DNA of 64,000 bases, taken from positions 124,001 through 188,000 of the forward strand of contig JAJZJW010000002.1 of the NCBI GenBank assembly GCA_021809845.1. The letters are read 5' to 3'. The position numbers and the translations under genes are program-made. Position 1 is the first letter of the stretch. Each line of letters opens with the position of its first letter. Of this stretch, positions 8,931 through 18,273 are shown piece after piece. The notes under the pieces are model-generated. The model was not told the DNA's origin. It made no database searches and worked only from the letters and a program-made list of their open reading frames with translations. The DNA is from a bacterium (GTDB taxonomy: Bacteria; SZUA-79; Acidulodesulfobacterales; Acidulodesulfobacteraceae).

Positions 8931-10316
8931 TTAGTCGTTTCGCCGGCGTGTGCGCATAAGTACCGAATTTCCATGAGCTCCTAACCCTTCTATATCGGAA
9001 AAAAACTTTATGTCTTTTGCATTTTTATTTAAAAAATCTTCAGTTGAAAAAATAACGCTTGTTCTTTTTAAAAACGATATAGTATCGAGCGGTGAAAAGA
9101 ATCTTGCAGTTCCTCCGGTCGGCAAAACATGACTTGGACCTGCAATGTAATCGCCTATTGCTTCAGGGGTATTTTCACCAAGAAATACGGCGCCCGCATT
9201 TTTTATTAAAAATAATTTTTCAAACGGCTCTTTTATATACAATTCTAAATGTTCAGGTGCTAGGTCGTTGGCAATACCGATAGATTCGTTTACGGACCCA
9301 GTTAAAACGAAAGAACCGTTGGAATCTAAAGATTTCTCTATAATTTTTTTTCTATCTTCTTTTGATATAAGCTTTTCTAAGGATTTTTTAACATTTTCTA
9401 TTAAATCAAAAGAATGCGTGATAAGTGTAGAAACGGCCATTTCATCATGCTCTGCCTGGGACATTAAATCAATCGCCGCTTTATCCGGATTTGCAAATTC
9501 ATCGCATATTACCGCAATTTCACTTGGACCGGCTATCATATCTATATCTACATCTCCGTAGACCATTTTTTTGGCGGTTGCAACATATATATTGCCGGGT
9601 CCGACAATTTTATCAACCGCATGGATAGTTTCAGTTCCGTAAGCCAACGCAAATATAGCCTGCGGTCCTCCTATCCTATATATTTTATCTACACCGCATA
9701 AAACGGCAGCAGCGATAACATAATTGTTTAATTTGTCAGAAGGAGGTGTAACCATAAACAATTCTTTAACCCCTGCAGCTTTTGCAGGAATAGCGTTCAT
9801 TATAACCGAAGAAGGATAGCTTGCTTTTCCTCCCGGAACATATATTCCAACCCGTTGCAGCGGCGCAATCAATTGCCCTGTGATAATTCCGGGAGAGAAA
9901 AGAACTTCATTGCTTTCATTAGCATTGCAGTCAAATTTCACGCGCTCTTTAAAATTTTCTTCGTTTTTTTCAGTGTTTTCACCGTTGTTAAAAGAAAACC
10001 ATGTTTTTATTTTTTGCTTTGAATGGTAGTCGAAAACTCTTTTGATTGTTTTTTCTAATATTTTCCGTTCATCATTGGATAAAAAATCTAATGCATTTTT
10101 TTTATCTTTTTCGTTTATTGCAAATTTAGACGGGTCTATTTGTACATTGTCAAATTTTGCAGTGTAAAAAGATAGGGCATTGTCTTTTTCTTCTATAATT
10201 TTATTGCGCATAATTTCTAAATCATGCTGAATATTCACGCTAAAATTTAATTGAAGTTTCCTTCTTTCAAAAATAAATGCTCTAAAATTATCCTTTTTGG
10301 CGTCAAAAAATTTCAT
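8931..10316 (-). CDS. hisD: Histidinol dehydrogenase
   Basis: Zinc- and NAD-dependent enzyme that oxidises histidinol to histidine in two steps. Motifs present are VPGGKASYPSS, GPGNIYVA, AGPSEIAV, the zinc-site SQAEHDE segment, and IAGPSHVLPTGG. Length is 461, against about 430 usual. An extra acidic, Asn-rich stretch lies around residues 118-140, before the LFSPG segment. It starts 69 bp after hisG. Confidence 0.96.
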   Translation of the reverse strand: MKFFDAKKDNFRAFIFERRKLQLNFSVNIQHDLEIMRNKIIEEKDNALSFYTAKFDNVQIDPSKFAINEKDKKNALDFLSNDERKILEKTIKRVFDYHSKQKIKTWFSFNNGENTEKNEENFKERVKFDCNANESNEVLFSPGIITGQLIAPLQRVGIYVPGGKASYPSSVIMNAIPAKAAGVKELFMVTPPSDKLNNYVIAAAVLCGVDKIYRIGGPQAIFALAYGTETIHAVDKIVGPGNIYVATAKKMVYGDVDIDMIAGPSEIAVICDEFANPDKAAIDLMSQAEHDEMAVSTLITHSFDLIENVKKSLEKLISKEDRKKIIEKSLDSNGSFVLTGSVNESIGIANDLAPEHLELYIKEPFEKLFLIKNAGAVFLGENTPEAIGDYIAGPSHVLPTGGTARFFSPLDTISFLKRTSVIFSTEDFLNKNAKDIKFFSDIEGLGAHGNSVLMRTRRRND

Positions 10317-10385
10317 TTTATATTTTATATATTATAATATATATATGACATTCTTAAAGTTCTATGTTTTCTATTTTTTTATATT

Positions 10386-11120
10386 TTAGACTTTTATGTT
10401 TTGATTTATTCGCATTATAATATTATGTATTTCTTTAGGATTTGTCTTTAAACTCGCCCTGTTGACGATTAAACGCGATGTTATAAGAGCTATTTCTTCA
10501 ATAAGTAACAAATTGTTTTGCCTCAGGGTTTCACCAGTAGATACAAGATCCACTATGACCTCGCAAAGCCCGGTCAAGGGAGCTAGTTCTATATTTCCGT
10601 ACAGCTTGACTATCTGAACACTTATACCCTTTTTTTTAAAAAAATCTTTTGTTATATTTACATATTTTGTTGCCACCCTTATGTTATTTGACAGATACAA
10701 TGCAGTTCGAATATTATTTATTTCATTGCCGCCTGTTGCAATTTTTTCATTTTTGTAAGATTTTTCTAAAATCGCATTTCCGCCGGCAATATTACTAAAA
10801 TTTATTGAACTATGCACGGCAACAGCGAGCTTGCATTTTCCTATGCCTAAATCAAGCGGTTCGTAAACATTTTTAAATTTCTCAAGCAAAATATCTTTCC
10901 CTGCTATACCGATATCCGCCGCACCGTATTCTACAAAAGTAGGCACATCCCATGGTTTGACTATTAATAATTTTGCATTATCGTCTTCATAATTAAATAT
11001 TAATTTTCGAGAATTATAATCTTCATCGGAATGTTTAATAAATCCTGATTTTCTTAATAAATCAAGGGCGCTTTCAAGCACACGTCCTTTCGGAATTGCA
11101 ATCCTAACTTTTTCTTTCAT
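10386..11120 (-). CDS. hisG: ATP phosphoribosyltransferase
   Basis: First step of histidine synthesis: ATP plus PRPP gives PR-ATP. The start KVRIAIPKGRVLE, the VKPWDVPTFVEYGAADIGIAGKD region and the PRPP loop DLVSTGETLRQN are diagnostic. With 244 residues it is between the short form (about 210, which needs HisZ) and the long form (about 290, with its own ACT-like regulatory domain). No hisZ is seen in the window. The murA stop and the hisG start are adjacent (11121/11120). Confidence 0.93.
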   Translation of the reverse strand: MKEKVRIAIPKGRVLESALDLLRKSGFIKHSDEDYNSRKLIFNYEDDNAKLLIVKPWDVPTFVEYGAADIGIAGKDILLEKFKNVYEPLDLGIGKCKLAVAVHSSINFSNIAGGNAILEKSYKNEKIATGGNEINNIRTALYLSNNIRVATKYVNITKDFFKKKGISVQIVKLYGNIELAPLTGLCEVIVDLVSTGETLRQNNLLLIEEIALITSRLIVNRASLKTNPKEIHNIIMRINQNIKV

Positions 11121-12449
11121 TTATTTAATTCCCGATGCTATTGATTGATTTGATAAATAATCATCATTGTAATCAGTTGTATTTGAATCATCTATTCTTG
11201 AAATAATGGCGCCCAAACCGGATAATTTTTTTTCCATGGCTTCGTACCCTCTATCTAAATGATATATCCTTGAGATAGAGGTATAATCCTTAGATGAGGC
11301 TAGCCCTGCCAGAACTAATGATGCGCTTGCCCTTAAATCCGTCGCCATAACCTCGGTTCCGGATAAAGCATTTGTTCCTTTTACTATAGCAAAATTACCA
11401 CATACTTTTATATCGGCTCCAAGCCTTCTTAACTCAGCTACATGCATAAATCTATTTTCAAAAATATTTTCCGTTATAACGCATAATCCTCCTGCAATAG
11501 ACATAAGTGCCATCATTTGAGCCTGCATATCGGTTGGAAAATAAGGAAAAGGAGCTGTTGAAATATCAACGCTTTTAATCATTTTAGGACCTTTTACCCT
11601 TACGGAAGAAGCTGAAACAACATTAATTTTTACCCCTGCTTCGGTCAATTTATCTACAATTGCGCTCATATGATTCAGATTAACGTTCTTAACTATAATA
11701 TCGCCTTGTGTTATAGCTGAAGCAACCATATAGGTACCGGCTTCAATTCTGTCTGAAACAATGTAATGGCTTAATTTATTCAGCTTTTTAACCCCTTTGA
11801 TGACTATAACGCAAGGTTCGACTCTTTTAATATTTGCTCCGCCGTTGCATAAAGCAAGAATTAAATCGTCTATTTCAGGCTCTCTTGCGGCATTTTTTAT
11901 AACTGTAGTACCTTCCGCAAGCGTTGCAGCCATAATAATATTTTCCGTTCCTGTAACAGAAGGTATCGGAAAAATAATTTCAGCGCCTTTAAGTTTTCCG
12001 GCAGTAGCCTCAACATATCCATGTTCCATAGTAATAGTTGCACCGAGAGCTCTGAGCGCCTGCAAATGGAAATCAATGGGTCTTGCGCCAATGGCACACC
12101 CGCCCGGAAGCGACACTCGTGCTTTTTTATATTTAGCAAGCAGCGGTCCCAGAACAAGGACGGATGCCCTCATAGTTTTAACAAGATCGTAAGGTGCATC
12201 AAAGTTATTAATGGTCGAGGTATTTATAGATAATTTTCCATCGTCCGAATCTTTTACCTCAGCATTAAGACTAACAAGAAGTTTCTTGATAGTGGTTATA
12301 TCTTGAAGATTTGGAACATTGTACAGTTCATTGTCAGAATCGTCAAACATAATAGACGATGCAATAATAGGTAATGCAGCATTCTTTGAACCGCTTATAG
12401 ATACTTCGCCCCTTAAAGGGATACCGCCTTCAATTATCATTTTTTCCAT
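11121..12449 (-). CDS. murA: UDP-N-acetylglucosamine 1-carboxyvinyltransferase
   Basis: First committed step of peptidoglycan synthesis, transferring enolpyruvate from PEP. The inside-out alpha/beta fold is full length (442 residues) with the catalytic C118 in LPGGCAIGARP, so a fosfomycin-sensitive type is expected. The N-terminal SGSKNAALP motif is intact. The start used overlaps the end of prmC by 20 bp; a second in-frame ATG three codons later (MIIEGG) is an alternative that better matches homologues. Confidence 0.96.
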   Translation of the reverse strand: MEKMIIEGGIPLRGEVSISGSKNAALPIIASSIMFDDSDNELYNVPNLQDITTIKKLLVSLNAEVKDSDDGKLSINTSTINNFDAPYDLVKTMRASVLVLGPLLAKYKKARVSLPGGCAIGARPIDFHLQALRALGATITMEHGYVEATAGKLKGAEIIFPIPSVTGTENIIMAATLAEGTTVIKNAAREPEIDDLILALCNGGANIKRVEPCVIVIKGVKKLNKLSHYIVSDRIEAGTYMVASAITQGDIIVKNVNLNHMSAIVDKLTEAGVKINVVSASSVRVKGPKMIKSVDISTAPFPYFPTDMQAQMMALMSIAGGLCVITENIFENRFMHVAELRRLGADIKVCGNFAIVKGTNALSGTEVMATDLRASASLVLAGLASSKDYTSISRIYHLDRGYEAMEKKLSGLGAIISRIDDSNTTDYNDDYLSNQSIASGIK

Positions 12450-13560
12450 AATTAATCTTTGCCACCCTTTCTTTTCCCGACAGGTCTTTTATAAAATCAA
12501 TTGTTATATTAACTGGATTGCTTTTATTATTATTTGTATTTATTTTATATTTATATTCTTCACGACTATTATTATATTTATTATCTTTACCATAAAATGT
12601 CAATTCATAAATTTTTTTTATTTCTTCTTTATATCTCTGGTCTATTTCTAATATTAAACAAAATTCTTTATTAGAGGTTAAATTACTATTGACTGAATTT
12701 TTTATTATTGATAAAAAAAATTCGAATATTTTCCTGTAAAATTTAAGCCCGTCAATGCCACCGTCAAGAGCTGCGCAAGGTTCATATTTTTTAACTTCAT
12801 CGCTAAGAAAATCGACATCAGATGATATGATGTAGGGCGGATTCGATATTATGATGTCAAAACTGTAAAAATCGGTATTATATTTTTTACTGTATTCATT
12901 ATACCAGTATATATTTGGATTTAAAATATTAAAATACGTTAATTTAATTTTATTTTCTACATTATTTAATATTGCATTCTTTTTTGCAACATTTAAAGCT
13001 TTATAACTATTATCGGCGGCAAATATTTCAATATTTGAATATTTATAGTTTTTAGCTATCGATACCGCTATGGCGCCTGAACCTGTGCCGAGGTCTATAA
13101 TGCTGATGTTTTGAGCTATATTATTTTTTATGCCAGGCTCATTGCATTTATGGTGGCTATGAGGATTGGCACTGTTTATTTTATTATTTAATCTATAAAT
13201 TTCTTTTAAACTTTCATCGACTAAAATTTCCGTATCAGGTCTTGGTATCAGAACATTTTTATTCACAAAAAAATCTATAGAATAAAATTCTTTATTATTA
13301 ATTATATATGCGAAAGGTTCTTTTTTAGCCCTTCTTTCGATATAACCGTTGAAAATCTTTAACTTGTCTTCGGTTATTTTATTTTCATAGTTTATAATAA
13401 TTTTTTCACTGGAAACGTTTAAAGCATAACCCATAAGAAGCAAGGACTCTTTAAAATAATCAAGAATTTCGTCATTGTTTTCTTTTAAATATCCGGCACC
13501 GGCTTTAATTGCTTCAAAAATAGTAAAATTATTTGATTTCAAGAGACTTTTGCGACTCAA
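12430..13560 (-). CDS. prmC: Peptide chain release factor glutamine methyltransferase
   Basis: Methylates the Gln of the GGQ motif in release factors. The SAM-binding motif DLGTGSGAIAVSIA and the catalytic NPPYI tetrad are present. Length is 376 against about 280 usual. The surplus is in Asn-rich segments: one before the SAM site (NNKINSANPHSHHK), others in the C-terminal third. It overlaps prfA, its substrate's gene, by about 30 bp and murA by 20 bp, so translation of the three is probably coupled. Confidence 0.95.
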   Translation of the reverse strand: MSRKSLLKSNNFTIFEAIKAGAGYLKENNDEILDYFKESLLLMGYALNVSSEKIIINYENKITEDKLKIFNGYIERRAKKEPFAYIINNKEFYSIDFFVNKNVLIPRPDTEILVDESLKEIYRLNNKINSANPHSHHKCNEPGIKNNIAQNISIIDLGTGSGAIAVSIAKNYKYSNIEIFAADNSYKALNVAKKNAILNNVENKIKLTYFNILNPNIYWYNEYSKKYNTDFYSFDIIISNPPYIISSDVDFLSDEVKKYEPCAALDGGIDGLKFYRKIFEFFLSIIKNSVNSNLTSNKEFCLILEIDQRYKEEIKKIYELTFYGKDNKYNNSREEYKYKINTNNNKSNPVNITIDFIKDLSGKERVAKINYGKNDN

Positions 13561-14668
13561 AATATTTTGACAGAGGAATTAGCAGCTCGTCAAGATTTCC
13601 TTCCATGATATAATTAAGTTTATGAAGTGTTATTCCCGCCCTATGGTCTGTTATTCTTCCCTGCGAAAAATTATATGTTCTTATCTTTTCGCTTCTGTCT
13701 CCGCTTCCTACCATATTTTTTCTATTTTTGGCTTCGATAGATTTTTTATCGGCTTCTAGTCTGCTTAATAAGCGTGACCTCAATATTCTTAAAGCTTTGG
13801 CTTTATTTTTATGCTGCGATTTTTCATCCTGGCATGTAACAACAAGATTGGTAGGCAAATGCGTTATTCTGACCGCAGAATCTGTCGTGTTGACGCTTTG
13901 TCCTCCATGTCCCGTTGACCTGTAAACATCTATTCTTAAATCTTCAGGAGCTATCTTAAGGTCTATTTCTTCGGGTTCTAGCATAACCGCGATTGTAGCG
14001 GCTGAAGTATGTACTCTTCCTTGCGTTTCTGTTGCAGGAATTCTTTGTACCCTGTGAACACCGCTTTCGTATTTTAAAAATCTAAAGACATCTTTGCCTT
14101 TTACTGATATTACAGCTTCTTTAAGCCCTCCGGATGCGGAATAGCTCGAAGAAATAAGTTCAAAATTGAAATTTTTTATTATCGCATATTTGTTATACAT
14201 TTTATATAAATCAAGGGCAAAAAGCGCAGCTTCTTCTCCGCCTGTTGCCGCTCTTATTTCTAACAGTATATCTTTGTCGGCATCGGCATCTTTAGGATAA
14301 AAATATTCTTTTATCGTTTCTGAAGCTTTATTCGCTTTAGTCTGCAGGTCGTTAATCTCCTGTATCTCCATGGCTAAAAGCTCGTTATCCGATTCTTTTT
14401 TTTTAAGCGTTTGAAGTTCTTCTATGTCCGAAAGTATTTTATTATATTCATCAAAAGTATCAGTGAGTTTTTTTATTGCGTTATATCTCTTAATAGGTTC
14501 TTTAGCTGATTCATTAAAACCGTCTTTGCTGATTTCTTGAATATTTTCATTAAGACTTTTAGCTTCTTCTTTAAGTTCTTTACACTTTTGCACTATAGCG
14601 TTTTCAAGTTTTACAAAAGGCTGTTCATTATCATTTTTATAATTATTTTGTTCGATTAAATCTTCCAT
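13529..14668 (-). CDS. prfA: Peptide chain release factor 1
   Basis: Terminates translation at UAA and UAG. The GGQ loop (STGHGGQSVN) and the RF1-type tripeptide PAT in RIPATETQGRVHTS are clear, which separates it from RF2. I chose the ATG at 14668: it overlaps the thyX stop as TAATG and has AAGGG upstream. A start at 14689 would add seven residues. The N-terminus is somewhat longer and more polar than average. It is followed by its methyltransferase gene prmC. Confidence 0.95.
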   Translation of the reverse strand: MEDLIEQNNYKNDNEQPFVKLENAIVQKCKELKEEAKSLNENIQEISKDGFNESAKEPIKRYNAIKKLTDTFDEYNKILSDIEELQTLKKKESDNELLAMEIQEINDLQTKANKASETIKEYFYPKDADADKDILLEIRAATGGEEAALFALDLYKMYNKYAIIKNFNFELISSSYSASGGLKEAVISVKGKDVFRFLKYESGVHRVQRIPATETQGRVHTSAATIAVMLEPEEIDLKIAPEDLRIDVYRSTGHGGQSVNTTDSAVRITHLPTNLVVTCQDEKSQHKNKAKALRILRSRLLSRLEADKKSIEAKNRKNMVGSGDRSEKIRTYNFSQGRITDHRAGITLHKLNYIMEGNLDELLIPLSKYFESQKSLEIK

Positions 14669-15372
14669 TATATTAAACCCTTCATCCATTCTTTTTTAAT
14701 TTCTAAAGGTCTGCCGCAGCTAAATTCTCCTTCTGAGCAGCCGTTTCTGACACACGACGGTCCTGCGTTCCGGAAAATAGACGGAGCTATCGGATAAACA
14801 AGTTTAAAAATTTCCTTAGCAAGGTTCCTTATTTCCCACTGTGCCCTTTCGCATCCTCTTAATTTAAAAAAATGCAGCAGCTCTCTCGCGTTCATAGTAA
14901 AACTTAACTGTGTTTGTGCGGCATTAGGCAAAATATATCTTGCATCTTCGGCAGGAATACCTTTTTCTAAAAAGAACCCGTATAAAGAATAAATTTCTCC
15001 AACTAAATTATTAAATTTATCTAAGAATTCTTTATTTTCAGATATAGATTCTGGAATAATTATCAGCGGATTTATTTCTTTGACATATCTTTGGCTTCTC
15101 TGGGAATATGAGGCTATTCTGTGCCTCACTAACTGGTGCGAAGCACTTCTGGATAATTTGTCTACTATAAATGTAAAATTAGCATGTTCAAGCACTGATT
15201 CATGCCCTGAAGTTCTAATTTTTTTTATTAACTTTCTCGCTTTTTCTAAACCATTTTCAGCTTCTTTAAAATCATACTCTATTTTTGTTATATCGGATGC
15301 ACTGTAGCACAGCCTTGCAGCTATTGCAACGGTAATTTCCGGATTCGTCGTATAATTTATTAGTTTAACCAT
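14668..15372 (-). CDS. thyX: Flavin-dependent thymidylate synthase
   Basis: Makes dTMP from dUMP with FAD and methylene-tetrahydrofolate, independently of ThyA. The signature RHR followed by a spaced Ser and SQRY (residues 83-96) is present, as are the FAD-contact HESVLEH segment and the C-terminal RNLAKEIF helix. The 234-residue length is typical. It sits between rpmE and prfA and shares TAATG with the latter. Confidence 0.95.
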   Translation of the reverse strand: MVKLINYTTNPEITVAIAARLCYSASDITKIEYDFKEAENGLEKARKLIKKIRTSGHESVLEHANFTFIVDKLSRSASHQLVRHRIASYSQRSQRYVKEINPLIIIPESISENKEFLDKFNNLVGEIYSLYGFFLEKGIPAEDARYILPNAAQTQLSFTMNARELLHFFKLRGCERAQWEIRNLAKEIFKLVYPIAPSIFRNAGPSCVRNGCSEGEFSCGRPLEIKKEWMKGLI

Positions 15373-15688
15373 CTATTGTCTATTGTTTGGTCTATCAGCC
15401 GGTATATTGGCGGTTATTAATTACGTAAATTAATTTAATTGAGATAAATTAATATAAAAAGCTAAGAGAATTAAACTGTAAAATCAAGCTGAACATGAAC
15501 TTAAAAAAATAAACTAAAAGCCAAAATAATAATTAATATAATCCTATTATTCAGCCGTACAATCATACAATAAAGATTAAAGATTAAAGATTAAAAATTA
15601 AAGATTAAAAATATACTATTATTATATAAATTAACTAGTTGAAAAAAAGTAAAAAAATAATTATACTGCAACCCAAATTTAAATTATT
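15373..15688. other. Spacer thyX-rpmE with heptamer repeats
   Basis: AT-rich, no gene seen. At 15572-15612 a 7-base unit (TAAAGAT-like) recurs about five times in tandem with small changes, a slippage signature. The thyX promoter probably lies here. Confidence 0.55.
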
Positions 15689-15895
15689 TTATTTTTTTTC
15701 TATGTTATACTTTTTATTAAACTTTTCTATTCTGCCTGCGCTATCGACAAATTTTTGTTTGCCGGTATAAAACGGATGGCACTGGGAACAAATGTCTATA
15801 TGAATTTCTTTTACAGTGCTTCCTGTAACAAATTCATTTCCGCATGCACATCTTACTTTGGTTTCAAGATATTCCGGATGGATTCCTTTTTTCAT
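15689..15895 (-). CDS. rpmE: 50S ribosomal protein L31
   Basis: A 68-residue L31 with the zinc-binding (C+) form: CAC near residue 16 and CSQC near residue 37. It also has the typical MKKGIHPEY start and the [15 protein letters not shown] end. The C+ form is usually the one made under zinc sufficiency. It is placed upstream of the prfA region, an order common in bacteria. Confidence 0.96.
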   Translation of the reverse strand: MKKGIHPEYLETKVRCACGNEFVTGSTVKEIHIDICSQCHPFYTGKQKFVDSAGRIEKFNKKYNIEKK

Positions 15896-15958
15896 TTCTG
15901 TTTAGTACCTCTTTTTGAAATTTAATTTTTATTAAAAACAAACATTAATTGTGAAATG

Positions 15959-16786
15959 TTAATTATATAATTTTAATAAATAACTTTCAACTTTTTTTAT
16001 ATCGGCAGGTATATCGACAGGTATTGTCGATATACTGACCGTTTTAACCTTAATTTTGTAACCGTTTTCAATAGCTCTCAACTGTTCAAGCATTTCTTTC
16101 TGTTCTAAATACGAAGGGGGCAATAGTCCAAAAGTTTTGAGAAAATCTTTTCTATATCCATAAAAGCCCAGGTGCTTAAATCCGAACGGTTTTTCGCTCC
16201 CTTTGTTATTTTTTTTATCTTTTGAATTATTTGAATTATTTTTTTTATTAGTATTCATTATATTATCTATTAAATTAAATTTTAAATCGTAGCGGTTTCT
16301 GTCAAAAGGTATAGGGCTTCTTGAAAAATAAATCCCGTAGTCGCTATTATCCGTCACGACTTTTACGCTATTGATATCCATAAATTCTTCAAATGAATAA
16401 ATAGGGGTTTTAACGCTTGTAAAAATTATGCCGTCGTCTTCTTTAAAAGGTTCTATTAAGGCATCTATTATTTCATTGTTTACTAAAGGTTCGTCACCCT
16501 GAATATTTAATATAATATCGGCATCAAGATTTTCAGACGCCTCAATTATTCTGTCGGTACCGGAAGCATGTGTATCCTTGGTCATAACAGCATTGCCTCC
16601 AAAATTGATAACGGCATCAAAAACTCTTTTGTCTTCAGTAGCAACAATTATTTCAGATATTACGGCAGATTTGGACACACCTTCCCATACGTGCTGTATC
16701 ATAGATTTGCCCATAATTTTTGCAAGAGGCTTTCCTTCAAATCTTGTAGAGGCAAACCTTGCAGGTATTAAAGCCGCTATTTTCAT
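15959..16786 (-). CDS. kdsB: 3-deoxy-manno-octulosonate cytidylyltransferase
   Basis: Activates Kdo to CMP-Kdo for the LPS inner core. The N-terminal IPARFASTRFEGKPLAKI nucleotide loop and the NIQGDEPLV motif are diagnostic. Length is 275 against about 245-255. The surplus is an Asn/Lys/Ser insert near residues 177-200, just before the conserved HLGFYGYR segment. It lies 23 bp after rlpA. Confidence 0.95.
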   Translation of the reverse strand: MKIAALIPARFASTRFEGKPLAKIMGKSMIQHVWEGVSKSAVISEIIVATEDKRVFDAVINFGGNAVMTKDTHASGTDRIIEASENLDADIILNIQGDEPLVNNEIIDALIEPFKEDDGIIFTSVKTPIYSFEEFMDINSVKVVTDNSDYGIYFSRSPIPFDRNRYDLKFNLIDNIMNTNKKNNSNNSKDKKNNKGSEKPFGFKHLGFYGYRKDFLKTFGLLPPSYLEQKEMLEQLRAIENGYKIKVKTVSISTIPVDIPADIKKVESYLLKLYN

Positions 16787-16809
16787 TTTCTTCCCTCCAT
16801 CCCTTTTAT

Positions 16810-17577
16810 TTATCCTCTATTTGTAATATATATATCATAACCATACCTTGCAATGAGTTTTGCAAAAGTATATGCTTTATTTAAATTTTTGAATCTTCCC
16901 AATACCACACAATAATAAGCGGTATTGTGCACCGTCTTTATTATAATATGCACACCCGGCACTAACTTCGAAATTCCTTTTTCTTTATTGACAGCCTTAA
17001 CTCTGGATGTATACGCCGCGAATTGCAGAGTATAGCCGGTGAGAGGCGGAAGATACTTCGTTCCAAACCCGTTTATTTCGTTTTGTTCAATTCTTGCGGC
17101 AGAGGGATTCGGTCCTAAATATTGGATTTTGACAAGAGCTGTGCCGGGTCCGAGCATGTTTAAAGCGCGGGCTGCGGCATATGAAAGATCCATTATTCTT
17201 CCGCCGTAATAAGGTCCTCTATCATTAACATATACCTCAACGCTTCTGCCGTTCTGCAAATCGGTAACATAAGCATATGTATCAAGAGGCAATGTTCTTG
17301 AAGCAGCGGTTAAATCGTACATATTGTAAATTTGCCCGCTTGCCGTAGGTCTTCCTTGAAATCCGGGTCCATACCACGATGCTATACCTTCCTCCGTATT
17401 ATGTGGCAAAAATTGCGGGGCATAATAATGAGGAGGAGCGGAGCTTATACCGGGTTGAGGATAAGACCCTCCAATTATATATGGAACGCATCCTGACAAA
17501 AAAAATGATGCAAAAACCATAATTAATAATAATGCTGCGCCTATTTTTACCGACTTAAAATTTTCCCTTGGATGCAT
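16810..17577 (-). CDS. rlpA: RlpA-like lipoprotein (DPBB and SPOR domains)
   Basis: Septal lytic transglycosylase-like protein. The N-terminus is a lipoprotein signal with lipobox LSGC and C30 as lipidated cysteine. A double-psi beta barrel covers about 62-145 (GIASWYGPGFQGRPTASG, NDRGPYYGGRIMDLS). The C-terminal SPOR domain (about 180-255) binds peptidoglycan stripped of stem peptides at the division site. It is the first gene of the leftward block and faces the SAM-riboswitch leader across a spacer of about 340 bp. Confidence 0.93.
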   Translation of the reverse strand: MHPRENFKSVKIGAALLLIMVFASFFLSGCVPYIIGGSYPQPGISSAPPHYYAPQFLPHNTEEGIASWYGPGFQGRPTASGQIYNMYDLTAASRTLPLDTYAYVTDLQNGRSVEVYVNDRGPYYGGRIMDLSYAAARALNMLGPGTALVKIQYLGPNPSAARIEQNEINGFGTKYLPPLTGYTLQFAAYTSRVKAVNKEKGISKLVPGVHIIIKTVHNTAYYCVVLGRFKNLNKAYTFAKLIARYGYDIYITNRG

Positions 17578-17917
17578 AACCTAATCTGATAATGATAACT
17601 CTTTTAATGACATTAGTATATCGATATATAAATATAATAATATAAATATAATAGTCAATAAGCTGACAAATTGCAATTTTAAAGCATTTAAATTTTAGCA
17701 ATGCTCAAAGATTAATATTTTATATTAGCACAATATATATTAATTAAAAACATTTTTTGCTTAAAAATTATGTCCTTGCCGGCGGAAAACAATAAATAAT
17801 TTGACACAAACTAAATTATAATATATAATTTGAAAACGATATATAGTTAGTTAATTATTTTAATTTAATAATTTATATATTTTATTGCTCTTTTAAATTT
17901 AAAAAATAATTTGATAT
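17578..17917. other. Divergent promoter region rlpA / SAM leader
   Basis: About 340 bp of A/T-rich DNA between two outward-facing transcription units; it should hold both promoters. I saw no hairpin or coding frame. Confidence 0.4.
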
Positions 17918-18081
17918 TTCTTATCAAGAGCGGTGAAGGGACGGGCCCGTTTGAAACCGCAGCAACCGAAAATGTGAAAGTTAAATTTCGGTGCTAATTC
18001 CCGCAGGGATATGACGCTTGAGCGTATAGCGTCGTAATTACATCGTCGGATTAAACAATGATTATACCTGGAAGATAAGAA
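17918..18081 (+). ncRNA. SAM-I riboswitch (S-box)
   Basis: The core matches the S-box consensus closely: TTATCAAGAG, then GGTGAAGGGACGGGCCC, GAAACC, GCAACC, a P3 hairpin, GGTGCTAATTCC and the closing GAAGATAAG. The closing helix P1 is a perfect 8 bp pairing (17918-17925 with 18074-18081). S-boxes bind S-adenosylmethionine and usually shut off methionine or cysteine genes. Here the next gene is thrC, about 190 bp downstream, so the whole thrC-moaD-moeB-tusA-cysM run is probably under SAM control. Confidence 0.95.
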
Positions 18082-18091
18082 GATAAGCGTT

Positions 18092-18135
18092 AAAAGCCTT
18101 TTCTTCATATTTTACCGGAAGAAGAGGCTTTTTTT
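18092..18135 (+). terminator. Riboswitch expression-platform terminator
   Basis: AAAAGCCTTTTCTTC pairs with GAAGAAGAGGCTTTT (one G-T wobble) and is followed by a T run. It starts about 10 bases after the riboswitch P1 helix, and the GAAGATAAGAAG strand of P1 can instead pair with the 5' arm. This is a standard SAM-off transcription attenuator. Confidence 0.9.
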
Positions 18136-18273
18136 GTTATATTCTTTATTATTTTATAAAAAATCTAAAATTTTAGTTAAATCTTAAATCAGTTAAAATT
18201 AAAAATTAATTAAATCAACCAACCAAGCTAAATAACATAACATATTATATTTATATTTATACAAGGAGACAAA